Positions 43,769 to 51,556 of a DNA stretch of 64,000 nt are shown piece after piece. The stretch is from Sphingomonas sp. AOB5. GTDB lineage: Bacteria > Pseudomonadota > Alphaproteobacteria > Sphingomonadales > Sphingomonadaceae. A program made the translations under genes and the position numbers. The notes under the pieces are model-generated. The model had not been told where the DNA came from. It saw only the letters and a list, made by a program, of their open reading frames with translations, and made no database searches. Location: the NCBI RefSeq assembly GCF_029433115.1, contig NZ_JARNTV010000018.1, positions 1-64,000 of the forward strand, written 5' to 3'. Numbering within the stretch: the first letter of the stretch is position 1; every line of letters begins with the position of its first letter.

Positions 43769-44221
43769 ATGGCGCGCACCGAAAAGGGAGACGCGCTCGA
43801 CGCCCTCATCTTCGCGATCTTCAAGGCCAATGGTCGGCTGATCCGTGGCGGCGAAGCGCTGTCGAAGGATCTGAACCTGACCGCGGCGCGCTGGCAGATC
43901 CTGGGCGCGATCGACGTGAACCCGCGTACGGTTGCGCAGATCGCGCGCCATTTCGAACTGACCCGGCAAGGCGTGCTCTGGGCGGTTCAGGGCATGATCC
44001 GTGACGGGCTGGTCGAGCTGATCCGCAATCCGGACCATCGCCGCGCCAAGCTGGTTCAGCCTACCGTGCACGGGCGGGCGCTGTTCCACGAAGTCTCGCA
44101 GCGGCAGCGCAAATGGGCCAACGAGCTGGCCGAACCCTTTGCCGTCGCCGACATGGATGCGGCCGCCATTCTGCTGATGAAGCTCGCCGCCGCCTTTGCG
44201 CCGGAGCAGGACGCGGACTGA
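43769..44221 (+). CDS. MarR-family transcriptional regulator
   Basis: A 150-residue winged-helix regulator. LNLTAARWQILGAIDV, TVAQIARHFELTRQGVLWAVQGM and a wing with NPDHRRAKLVQPT match the MarR fold, followed by a C-terminal dimerisation helix. The start at 43769 gives the usual size; the frame extends upstream to 43643 without support. It lies 153 bases after cupin B and before a promoter with a perfect 16-base palindrome. It is the natural candidate for binding the tandem sites at 42896, 44307 and 61077, with an aromatic acid or CoA ester as ligand. Confidence 0.9.
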   Translation: MARTEKGDALDALIFAIFKANGRLIRGGEALSKDLNLTAARWQILGAIDVNPRTVAQIARHFELTRQGVLWAVQGMIRDGLVELIRNPDHRRAKLVQPTVHGRALFHEVSQRQRKWANELAEPFAVADMDAAAILLMKLAAAFAPEQDAD

Positions 44222-44306
44222 CCGCCTGCCCGTAAAGGCGCCGCACATCGTTTCGAAAAATCGATCCGGCCTTGAACGGACGGCTTCGGCTGTGCCAGGG
44301 TCAAGT

Positions 44307-44341
44307 TGACAAGTCACTTCCTGTATGACAAGTACTTGTCA
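44307..44341. promoter_or_regulatory. Tandem MarR-type operators, site B
   Basis: TGACAAGTCACTTCCT at 44307-44322 has one clean half-site. TGACAAGTACTTGTCA at 44326-44341 is a perfect 16-base palindrome. Spacing is again 19 bases. The pair sits 36 bases before the ferredoxin reductase start, directly in its promoter. Confidence 0.78.
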
Positions 44342-44376
44342 ATTAAACGCGGCCGGTTGCCGCGCGTGGAGGCGGG

Positions 44377-45606
44377 ATGCTGGAGGCGGGATCAGTCGTC
44401 ATCATTGGCGGGGGCCAGGCGGCGGCGCGCTGTGCGCAGGCATTGCGCGCCGCCGGTTTCGCTGGCGGCGTCACGATCGTCGGCGACGAGCCGCATCTGC
44501 CCTATGAACGGCCTGCGCTCTCGAAGGCGATGCTGCTCGATCCAGCGGCGGCGATACCCTTCGTCCTTCCCGAAACGCACTTCGCGGCGAACGCGATCGA
44601 CGTACGTACCGATTGCGTGGCAACCGAAATCGATCGCGCGACGCAGACGGTCAGGCTCGCGGATGGTGAACGCATTTCCTATGACCGTCTTGTCATCGCC
44701 ACGGGCAGCCGGACGCGAACTGTGGCGATCGACGGCGTCGATCCCGCATCCGTCCTGACGCTTCGCACGCTGGACGAGAGTCGGGCGCTCAAGGCGCAGC
44801 TGGCCTCCCGGCCTGCGCTTGCGGTTATCGGAGGCGGGTTCATCGGGCTGGAGGTCGCGGCGAGCGCGGCGTCGCTCGGGTGCGCGGTGACAGTGATCGA
44901 GGCGGCCGAGCGTCTGCTGCCGAGGCTGGGTTGCGCGCAGGCGAGCGCGATCGTCCTCGCGCATCATCGTGCACTAGGCATCGATGTACGGCTGGCGACG
45001 GTCGCGCGTAGCGGCGCTGATAGCGCGCTGCAGCTCTCCGATGGTAGCAGCGTGCGGGCCGATGTGATCCTCGCCGGCGTGGGCGTGACGCCCGATACGG
45101 CGCTGGCGGAAGCGGCGGGGCTTGAGGTGGAAGACGGGATTCTCGTCGACGCGTTCGGCGCCACCTCCGATCCGTGCATCTTCGCCGCCGGCGATGTGAC
45201 GCGGCATTACAGTCCGGTGCTGGGCCGCCATGTACGGCTGGAATCCTGGCAGAACGCCAATGCGCAGGCCGATGCGGTCGGCAAGACGATCGCGGGCCTG
45301 CCCACCGAGAGCGCCGAGCTTCCGTGGCTCTGGTCCGATCAGGGCGACCTGAACCTGCAAATGGCCGGCGCGCCGGCCGCGATCGACCGGACGGTGATGC
45401 GTGGCGATCCCGCGGGTTCGGATGGGGTGACGATCTTCCAGCTTCAGGGTTCCCGGCTGGTCGGTGGCGTCACGCTCAATCGTGGCCGCGACATGCCGCT
45501 GATCCGGCGCCTGCTGGCACAGCCGGCCCTGGAACTGGATGTCGCGGCGCTGGCTGACCCGGCAGTGCCGCTGCGGCGGCTGCTGCCCGCGCGGGAGGCG
45601 GCATGA
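44377..45606 (+). CDS. NAD(P)H:ferredoxin reductase of an aromatic oxygenase system
   Basis: A 409-residue FAD/NAD(P)-binding oxidoreductase like BphA4, RodA and CamA-type reductases. FAD-binding VIIGGGQAAARCA is at the N-terminus, then YERPALSK, LVIATGSRTR, the NAD-binding AVIGGGFIGLEVA and IFAAGDV. It passes electrons from NAD(P)H to a ferredoxin. The likely partners are the Rieske ferredoxin at 51160 and oxygenase at 51557, or the flavodoxin encoded next. GGAGGCGGG precedes the ATG. It leads a four-gene operon with overlapping starts. Confidence 0.9.
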   Translation: MLEAGSVVIIGGGQAAARCAQALRAAGFAGGVTIVGDEPHLPYERPALSKAMLLDPAAAIPFVLPETHFAANAIDVRTDCVATEIDRATQTVRLADGERISYDRLVIATGSRTRTVAIDGVDPASVLTLRTLDESRALKAQLASRPALAVIGGGFIGLEVAASAASLGCAVTVIEAAERLLPRLGCAQASAIVLAHHRALGIDVRLATVARSGADSALQLSDGSSVRADVILAGVGVTPDTALAEAAGLEVEDGILVDAFGATSDPCIFAAGDVTRHYSPVLGRHVRLESWQNANAQADAVGKTIAGLPTESAELPWLWSDQGDLNLQMAGAPAAIDRTVMRGDPAGSDGVTIFQLQGSRLVGGVTLNRGRDMPLIRRLLAQPALELDVAALADPAVPLRRLLPAREAA

Positions 45607-46076
45607 CGATCCTGATCCTGGTCGCGACGATGAGCGGCAATGCCGAGATGGTCGCCGACGAAATCGCCGGGCGCATCGAGGATGATGGCGGCACGGCAAG
45701 CATCCTGCGCATGGAGAAAGCGAGTGTCACAACGCTGGCCGGGGCAACCGGTCCGGTGCTGATCTGCTCGTCCACCTATGGCACCGGCGACGTGCCCGAC
45801 AATGGCGCCGCGCTTTACGCTGCGTTGCAGGCGGAACGGCCCGACCTCGCGCATCTGCGCTATGGCGTGATCGCGCTGGGCGACAGCGTCTACCCACAGA
45901 CCTTTTGCTTTGGCGGCAGGAAATTCGACGAGCTTCTCGCGTCGCTCGGTGCGCAGCGCGTCGGGGACCGGCTGGAGCATGACGCCCGGAGCGGCATCTA
46001 TGCCGAGGACGCGGCGGGCGACTGGGTCGAGACCTGGCTGCGGGATCTGGAAATGATGGGAGAGAATGGCCGATGA
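45603..46076 (+). CDS. Flavodoxin-family protein (MioC-like)
   Basis: A 157-residue FMN-binding electron carrier. ATMSGNAEMVADEI matches the phosphate-binding loop, STYGTGDVPDNG is the second flavin loop, and ALGDSVYPQTFC the third. It is close in layout to MioC and to the flavodoxin domain of sulfite reductase. Overlap with the reductase gene on one side and the FAH gene on the other (ATGA each) suggests that it shuttles electrons from the reductase to an oxygenase, an unusual partner in Rieske systems. Confidence 0.88.
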   Translation: MTILILVATMSGNAEMVADEIAGRIEDDGGTASILRMEKASVTTLAGATGPVLICSSTYGTGDVPDNGAALYAALQAERPDLAHLRYGVIALGDSVYPQTFCFGGRKFDELLASLGAQRVGDRLEHDARSGIYAEDAAGDWVETWLRDLEMMGENGR

Positions 46077-46933
46077 AGCTCGCGCGCTTTCAGGCGGAGG
46101 ATGGAGTCCGCACCGGCATCGTGGTCGGCGACGGGCTGATTGACATCGTGCGCGCGGGCGGGCCGGCGGGCACGATGCAGTCGATCGTTGCGGGGGGCGA
46201 GGAGATGCTGACGGCGCTTCGCGCGATCGAGCATGCGCCCACCACGCATCGCCTTGCCAATGTTCGCCTGCTCGCGCCGATCGAGCGGGCGGGCAAATAT
46301 CTCGCGATCGGCATGAATTACGGGAAGCATGTCGCCGAAGCCGACAAGCTCGGCGTGCCGCGGTCGCAGCATCAGGTGTGGTTCAACAAGCAGACCAGCT
46401 GCCTGTCCGGTCCCTATGACGAGATCGATCCGGGCGTCACCGAGAAGCTGGACTATGAAGTCGAGCTCGGCGTCGTGATCGGGCGACCGGCGAAGCATGT
46501 TACCGCAGCCGACGCGGCGAGGCATGTCTTCGGCTATTTCGTCGCCAACGACGTGTCGGCCCGCGACTGGCAGTTCCATTCGCCGACCTTCATGATGGGC
46601 AAGTCGTTCGACACCCATGGCCCGATCGGCCCGTGGATCGTGACCGCCGACGAGGTGCCGGATCCGCATGCGCTCCAGCTGCGCAGCTACGTAAATGGTG
46701 AGCTGCGCCAGTCGAGTGACACCAGCCTGATGCTCGCCAATGTGTGGGAACAGATCGCCTATCTCTCGACCGCGTTCACGCTCGACGCCGGTGATCTCAT
46801 CGCGACCGGAACGCCTGAAGGCGTGGGCGCGGGCCGCGAGCCGCCGCTGTTCCTGAAGCCCGGCGATGTGGTGCGCTGCGAGGTCGAGGGAATCGGCGCG
46901 ATCGAAAACCGGGTGCGGGCGCCCCAATTCTAG
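46073..46933 (+). CDS. Fumarylacetoacetate hydrolase-family protein
   Basis: A 286-residue FAH-superfamily enzyme. The metal-binding acids are visible in KLDYEVELGVVIG and in VANDVSARDWQF, and GTPEGVGAGREPP is the C-terminal family motif. Members hydrolyse or decarboxylate ring-cleavage products such as fumarylpyruvate, acylpyruvates and 2-oxo-hepta-3-enedioate. Its neighbour is an extradiol-type dioxygenase, so it probably processes the meta-cleavage product. Its start overlaps the flavodoxin stop. Confidence 0.92.
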   Translation: MKLARFQAEDGVRTGIVVGDGLIDIVRAGGPAGTMQSIVAGGEEMLTALRAIEHAPTTHRLANVRLLAPIERAGKYLAIGMNYGKHVAEADKLGVPRSQHQVWFNKQTSCLSGPYDEIDPGVTEKLDYEVELGVVIGRPAKHVTAADAARHVFGYFVANDVSARDWQFHSPTFMMGKSFDTHGPIGPWIVTADEVPDPHALQLRSYVNGELRQSSDTSLMLANVWEQIAYLSTAFTLDAGDLIATGTPEGVGAGREPPLFLKPGDVVRCEVEGIGAIENRVRAPQF

Positions 46934-46949
46934 GACGGAGAGACACGCC

Positions 46950-47885
46950 ATGGCGGTTCTTGGGTTGCTTTCGGTGACGCTGGAAGTTCCGGCGATCGGC
47001 CCCGGCGTGAAATTCTACACCGATGCGGGGCTGGTCGCTGAAATCGATGGCGATACCGCGCGCCTTCGCTGTGCCGGGCAGGAGCGGGAGTCGATCGCGC
47101 TGCTGGGCGGGGCACCCCGCAAGCGCCTGCATCACATCCGCCTGCGTGCGGAGGATCTGGCGGGAATCGCGCAGCGCGTGCCGGCCGCCGGCGGCGATCT
47201 GGCCGCGGCACCGCAAGGGTTCGAAGGCGACGGCCTGTGGGTGCGCGACCCGCACGGCACGCTGTTCCATCTTGTCGAACAGCCGGCCGATGCCGACCTT
47301 GCCGAAGGCGCCCGCTTCGAGATCAACCGCCCGGGCCACACGATCCGGAAGCGCCGTTCGGCGATCCTGCCATCGGCAGCCTATCCGCCCGTCGCGCCGC
47401 TTCGCCTCGGCCATGCCTTGTTGTTCAGTCCCGACGTGCCGGCGAGCGTCCGCTTCATGGTCGAGGGCCTCGGCATGGCGCTGGCCGACCATGCGCAGGA
47501 CGTCATCGCCTTTTGCTGCGCGCGGCGGGACAGCGATCATCATGTCGTGGCGTTCGCCAAATCGCCGGACATCGGCTTTCACCATGCGAGCTTCCAGGTG
47601 AACGATCCCGACGAGGTCGGCCGGGCCGGGCGCGCGCTCACCGCCAAGGCAGGCAAGGGCGATTGGGGCGTGGGCCGCCATACGATCGGGTCGAACTTCT
47701 TCCACTACATCCAGGACCCGTGGGGATCGTGGTTCGAATATTATTCGGACATGGACTTCATCGACGACCACGCGCTGTGGACGCCGACCAACTATGCGAT
47801 GGAAGACAGCCTGGCGAGCTGGGGACCGGCGGTGCCGCCAGACTTTGTCCATAATTACGAAGCCGATCCGGCGGCGGTGGCCTAG
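46950..47885 (+). CDS. Extradiol (VOC-family) ring-cleavage dioxygenase
   Basis: A 311-residue two-domain type I extradiol dioxygenase. In the C-terminal domain H155 (RLGHALLF), a His of the pair 211-212 (FHHASFQV) and E263 (WFEYYSDMDF) line up with the Fe(II) ligands of BphC. The N-terminal domain is the non-catalytic copy. The enzyme would open a catechol-type ring next to the hydroxyls. The ATG at 46950 follows GGAGAG. It is the last gene of the operon and converges on the FAD monooxygenase at 47925. Confidence 0.9.
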   Translation: MAVLGLLSVTLEVPAIGPGVKFYTDAGLVAEIDGDTARLRCAGQERESIALLGGAPRKRLHHIRLRAEDLAGIAQRVPAAGGDLAAAPQGFEGDGLWVRDPHGTLFHLVEQPADADLAEGARFEINRPGHTIRKRRSAILPSAAYPPVAPLRLGHALLFSPDVPASVRFMVEGLGMALADHAQDVIAFCCARRDSDHHVVAFAKSPDIGFHHASFQVNDPDEVGRAGRALTAKAGKGDWGVGRHTIGSNFFHYIQDPWGSWFEYYSDMDFIDDHALWTPTNYAMEDSLASWGPAVPPDFVHNYEADPAAVA

Positions 47886-47924
47886 ATGGATCGCGACCCG
47901 GTCAGCATCGGCGCATCGGCAGGG

Positions 47925-49568
47925 TCAGCTGCAGGGCTGGCCCGCCGTGATCGACGCGGGCTGGCCTCCGGCGACCATCAGCAGCAACTCCGATCCTGTC
48001 CAACAGTCGCCGCGCCAGGCGACATGCTGGTCCGGCCGGATCAGCGCCATGCGAGCGCCGTACAATCCGGCGAGGTCATGTTGCGTGACGTCGACCAGCT
48101 TGAGCGGGATGCCGGCTTCCGTGGCTTCGGCAATCGCGCGGTCCGCGCCTTTCGCATCGGCGTCGAGAATGAGGAGGGTGAAGCCCGGGCCGAACAGGTC
48201 GTAGAGCGATTCACCCGGCGCCAACCAGCGATGCGGCGCGACGCAGCCCGGCTGGGCGGAGGGTACGTAAATGGCGGGAAGCGGCTTCGCGGCGTGCCCG
48301 TCCTCGGAAGCGATCAGCGGCGAATCCACGTAGCAATAGCCGAGCACGACGCCGAGGCTCTTGAACTCGCGCTGCTTGATCGCCGCGATCCGCGCGCCGA
48401 GCCGCGCGCGTGCAGCCTCAGCTTCGGTGCCTTCATCCTCGAGGCCCGGCTCGTACAGGTCGCCGCTGAGCACGGCATGGTTGGCGACGGCTTCGTCGAT
48501 CACCTGACGGTGGAGCGGCCGGCGCTCGGTCTCGTAGCTGTCGAGCAGGGCTTCGCCGCCCCAGCCGTCCAGCATCGCGGCGATCTTCCAGCCGAGATCC
48601 ACCGAATCCGCCACGCCCATGTTCATGCCATAGCCGCCGAACGGGGGATGGAGGTGGCAGGCGTCGCCGATCAGGAAGGCGCGGCCCAGCCGGTAGCGAT
48701 CGGCGATCAGCTCGCTCGCGACCCATTCGTCGGTGCTGAGCACTTCATAGGGCAGGTCGATCCCGGTTGCCTTGCGGATCAGGTCTGCGGCTTCCTCGCG
48801 GCTGAACCGGGCGTCCTGCGGCACGCCGGTCGGCATGAAGAACCACAGCTCACCGCGATCCATCGGGCCGATCAGGCTCGGCACATCGGCATTGACCTGC
48901 CAGTACATGATCCCGCGATCGAGCCGGTGGGCATCGGCGAGTCCGGGGGCGCGGAAGACGATATTGTAGTTGCGCGACAGGCCATAGCGGCCCTCCATTC
49001 GCGCGCCGATCTGCTCGCGAACCGTGCTGCGCGCGCCGTCGGCGCCGACCAGATAGTCGCTTTCCACGATGAAGCTCACGCCGCGCTCGCGATCGCGGAC
49101 CCGGCTGCGCACGGTCTCGCCATCCTGCTCGAAACCTTCGAACTCGGCGTTGAACCGGATCTCGACCGCCGGCAACGTTTCCGCATGCCGCCGCAATACC
49201 TCTTCGAGCAGATATTGCGGAATCCACTGCGCATGCTCGGAATAAAGCGGGTCGGGCGCGGGATCGCAGTTGAAGGCGTTGCGGATCGTGGTGAGCGGAT
49301 GCCCGCCCAGCCGCGTCGCGAAGATCACGTCGGACGGATAATCGATTCCGAACGGCGAGGCCTCGGCCAGCGCGCCGGCGATGCCCCAGCGACGCAGATG
49401 CTCGCGCGTCCGGCTATGGGTCGTCTTGGCGCGGGGCGCATAGCCGACCCGGTCGTTGCGCTCGACCACGATGCAGGGAATCGATCTCGAGCCCAACTCG
49501 ATCGCGAGGGCAAGGCCGGCCGGGCCAGCGCCCACGATCAGCACCGGCGTGCGGCTCGTCGATTCCAT
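47925..49568 (-). CDS. FAD-dependent aromatic monooxygenase (PheA/TfdB/MhpA family)
   Basis: A 547-residue class A flavoprotein hydroxylase. FAD binding is shown by VLIVGAGPAGLALAIEL at the N-terminus, the DG motif in VGADGARSTVRE and the GD motif in AFLIGDACHLHPPFGGYGMNMG. The C-terminal thioredoxin-like domain is present. It would insert one oxygen into a phenol or aromatic acid to give a catechol or hydroquinone, then used by the ring-cleavage enzymes nearby. The start has GGGGAGAGG. The LysR gene is divergent, with a shared element at 49660. Confidence 0.9.
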   Translation of the reverse strand: MESTSRTPVLIVGAGPAGLALAIELGSRSIPCIVVERNDRVGYAPRAKTTHSRTREHLRRWGIAGALAEASPFGIDYPSDVIFATRLGGHPLTTIRNAFNCDPAPDPLYSEHAQWIPQYLLEEVLRRHAETLPAVEIRFNAEFEGFEQDGETVRSRVRDRERGVSFIVESDYLVGADGARSTVREQIGARMEGRYGLSRNYNIVFRAPGLADAHRLDRGIMYWQVNADVPSLIGPMDRGELWFFMPTGVPQDARFSREEAADLIRKATGIDLPYEVLSTDEWVASELIADRYRLGRAFLIGDACHLHPPFGGYGMNMGVADSVDLGWKIAAMLDGWGGEALLDSYETERRPLHRQVIDEAVANHAVLSGDLYEPGLEDEGTEAEAARARLGARIAAIKQREFKSLGVVLGYCYVDSPLIASEDGHAAKPLPAIYVPSAQPGCVAPHRWLAPGESLYDLFGPGFTLLILDADAKGADRAIAEATEAGIPLKLVDVTQHDLAGLYGARMALIRPDQHVAWRGDCWTGSELLLMVAGGQPASITAGQPCS

Positions 49569-49628
49569 GCAATCCTCTCCCCGTACGGCGTCGCTTCAGG
49601 CTCCGCCGTCGCGCGCCCTGCGGAGTCC

Positions 49629-49657
49629 CGCATTTCCTACGGGTGCCCGGCAATGCG
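49629..49657. promoter_or_regulatory. Inverted repeat in LysR/monooxygenase intergenic region
   Basis: CGCATT (49629-49634) and AATGCG (49652-49657) are an inverted repeat with a 17-base spacer, between the divergent FAD monooxygenase and LysR genes. It could be a LysR-type regulator binding site. The half-sites are short, so chance is possible. Confidence 0.35.
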
Positions 49658-49659
49658 GA

Positions 49660-49686
49660 GAGGATGGCAAGTTCGTCCCGGTGATA
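49660..49686. promoter_or_regulatory. TTGCCATCCT element, copy 1 (minus orientation)
   Basis: Read on the minus strand this has CCGGGACG followed by three bases and TTGCCATCCTC. It matches 50638-50664 in nearly all positions and 56739-56765 more loosely. It lies between the divergent LysR and FAD monooxygenase genes. Confidence 0.55.
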
Positions 49687-49702
49687 GTGAACTGGCATAG
49701 CG

Positions 49703-50623
49703 ATGAAGCTGAACCAGATCCGCGACGTGCTGGCAGTCCATGAGCGGGGCAGTATCCGTGCCGCCGCGCGGCATATCGGCATCGCCCAGCCGGCGGTCTC
49801 ACGCAGCATCCGCGAGCTGGAGCATGATCTGGGCGTCGCGCTGTTCGAGCGAAGCGCGCGCGGGATCACGCTTACGCCGATGGGGCATCTGTTCATGAAG
49901 CGCGCCTCGGCGGTGCATAATGAACTGCAACAGGCACGCGACGAGATCGACCAGCACCGCGGCCAGACCACCGGGCTGGTTCGGGTCGGCCTTTCGACCG
50001 TGGCGCATCTGTCGCTGTTGCCCGGCGCGCTGGACAGGTTCCGGGCGCGCTATCCCCGCGTGACGCTCAAGATCCAGGAAGGCCTGTTCCCCGCGCTGGA
50101 GGCGGCGCTGAAAGAAGGTGCGCTCGATTTTTATGCCGGGCCGCTGGCCGAGACGCCGGCGCCGCAGGAATTCGTGGTCGAGACGCTGTTCGAGAATATG
50201 AGGCGGGTATTCTGCCGCAAGGGGCACAAGCTGGCGGGGGCGACCTCGCTCGCTGCGCTGCGCGACGCCGAATGGATCTCGACGACCGTCACGTCCAATC
50301 AGGGCGCGGAACTGCTGCCCCTGTTCGAGGGGCTCGGGCTGGCACCGCCGATTATCGCGCTTCACGCTCCCTCGGCGCTGAGCATGGTGCTTGCGGCCGC
50401 GCACTCCGACCTTCTGGTCATGCTCCCGGAGCAATGGCTCGATTCCCCGCTCACTCGCGAACTGCTGGATTGCATCCCGGTGGTGGAGGCGCTGCCGGGC
50501 GCGCCGATCTGCATGCTGCACCGTGCCCGGCTGCCGCTGACGCCGGCCGCGGAATATCTGTCCGACATGCTGCGGCGGTCCGCATTGAACCGGCCGAACC
50601 TCCATCGCGGCGCCGGGGCATGA
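49703..50623 (+). CDS. LysR-family transcriptional regulator
   Basis: A 306-residue LysR protein. The N-terminal winged helix-turn-helix has VLAVHERGSIRAAARHIG, then QPAVSRSIRELEHDLG and LFERSARGITLTP. The C-terminal effector domain is of the usual size and shows VRVGLSTVAH near its start. It resembles the GbpR/aromatic regulator group. It is divergent from the FAD monooxygenase and upstream of the ABM-Rieske genes, so it probably regulates one or both in response to an aromatic inducer. Confidence 0.9.
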   Translation: MKLNQIRDVLAVHERGSIRAAARHIGIAQPAVSRSIRELEHDLGVALFERSARGITLTPMGHLFMKRASAVHNELQQARDEIDQHRGQTTGLVRVGLSTVAHLSLLPGALDRFRARYPRVTLKIQEGLFPALEAALKEGALDFYAGPLAETPAPQEFVVETLFENMRRVFCRKGHKLAGATSLAALRDAEWISTTVTSNQGAELLPLFEGLGLAPPIIALHAPSALSMVLAAAHSDLLVMLPEQWLDSPLTRELLDCIPVVEALPGAPICMLHRARLPLTPAAEYLSDMLRRSALNRPNLHRGAGA

Positions 50624-50637
50624 GGATGCCCGTAAGG

Positions 50638-50670
50638 TATCGCCGGGACGGTTTTGCCATCCTCAAGCAT
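50638..50670 (+). promoter_or_regulatory. TTGCCATCCT element, copy 2
   Basis: The element comprises TATCGCCGGGACG, then GTTTTGCCATCCTCAAGCAT, 80 bases before the monooxygenase-like gene at 50750. It agrees closely with the copies at 49660-49686 and 56739-56770, so it is probably a binding site of one regulator. Confidence 0.58.
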
Positions 50671-50749
50671 CCGCGCCGGTCCGGCTATCAGGCCGCAGCG
50701 ATGGGCGTCCGGGCAACCGCCGGCAGCATCCGCAGATCGGGAGAGAATG

Positions 50750-51124
50750 ATGCCGGGGCCGGAGATCCGCCAGGTCGACCGCAATGTGAGCTTCGTGGAC
50801 CAGCTTGCGTCGGGCGCGGGGCCGGTGGTCCTGATCAACACCTTTCATGTCGAGCCCGGCACGGTGGAGCGGATGCTCGAATGCTACGCGCTGGACGCGG
50901 CGTTCATGCGCGCGCAGCCGGGATGTATTTCGGCGCAGCTGCATCGCGGCGTCGGCAACAGCAGCATGTTCGTCAACTATGCCGTCTGGGAATCTGCGGA
51001 AGCGCTGGATCGCGCCCGATCAAAGCCGGAGTTTCGTGCATTGGTCGACCTGTTCCCGGAGGGCATGATCGCCTCGCCCCTGCTGGTGGAAAAGGTGGCC
51101 GTGCCCGGAATATGCCTCGCATGA
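50750..51124 (+). CDS. Antibiotic biosynthesis monooxygenase (ABM)-domain protein
   Basis: A 124-residue ferredoxin-like fold protein of the ABM family. LINTFHVEPGTVERML leads to FMRAQPGCISAQLHRG and FVNYAVWESAEALDRA, the standard ABM pattern. Members act as cofactor-free monooxygenases, heme-binding proteins or structural modules. GGGAGAG precedes the ATG at 50750; the ATG three bases upstream is an alternative. It precedes the Rieske ferredoxin and oxygenase genes by 35 bases and may protect or assist that system. Confidence 0.82.
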   Translation: MPGPEIRQVDRNVSFVDQLASGAGPVVLINTFHVEPGTVERMLECYALDAAFMRAQPGCISAQLHRGVGNSSMFVNYAVWESAEALDRARSKPEFRALVDLFPEGMIASPLLVEKVAVPGICLA

Positions 51125-51159
51125 TCGCGACGACCGCAGGGGGCGGAAACGGGTGAGCC

Positions 51160-51513
51160 ATGACCGCACCGCTCGACTTCACGGCGCTGGCGACCGTCTC
51201 GCAGATCGGCGAAGGCGAGATGATCGCTGTCGATGCCGGTGGCCACGCGGTGCTGCTGGCCCGGGTCGATGGCGAATGGTTCGCCGCCAGCAATGTCTGC
51301 ACACATCTTCGGGCGCGGCTCCATCTCGGCAGCCTGGCAGGGCATCGCCTGGCCTGCCCGCTGCATGGCGGCGCGTTCGACATCCGCACCGGTGCGCCGC
51401 TGTGCGAGCCGGTGCGGCGCGGCATCGAAATCTATCCGGTCCGGCTGAACGGCGATGCGATCGAAGTCGCGCTGCCCCGGGAAGCCAGCCCGGAACCGGG
51501 ATTTGAATGGTGA
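51160..51513 (+). CDS. Rieske [2Fe-2S] ferredoxin
   Basis: A 117-residue Rieske ferredoxin. The cluster ligands are in CTHLRARLHLG and CPLHGGAFD, giving the C-x-H ... C-x2-H pattern. It carries electrons to the terminal oxygenase encoded 43 bases downstream. The only matching reductase in the window is at 44377, so that protein is the probable donor. Confidence 0.92.
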   Translation: MTAPLDFTALATVSQIGEGEMIAVDAGGHAVLLARVDGEWFAASNVCTHLRARLHLGSLAGHRLACPLHGGAFDIRTGAPLCEPVRRGIEIYPVRLNGDAIEVALPREASPEPGFEW

Positions 51514-51556
51514 GCGAGCCGCGAACGCGGGCGCTCGAAGCTAGAGGACGAATGAG

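Noticed and set aside
47886..49700. A 604-residue plus-strand frame opposite the FAD monooxygenase
   Set aside because: The minus-strand gene shows all FAD motifs and a strong ribosome site; the plus frame has neither.
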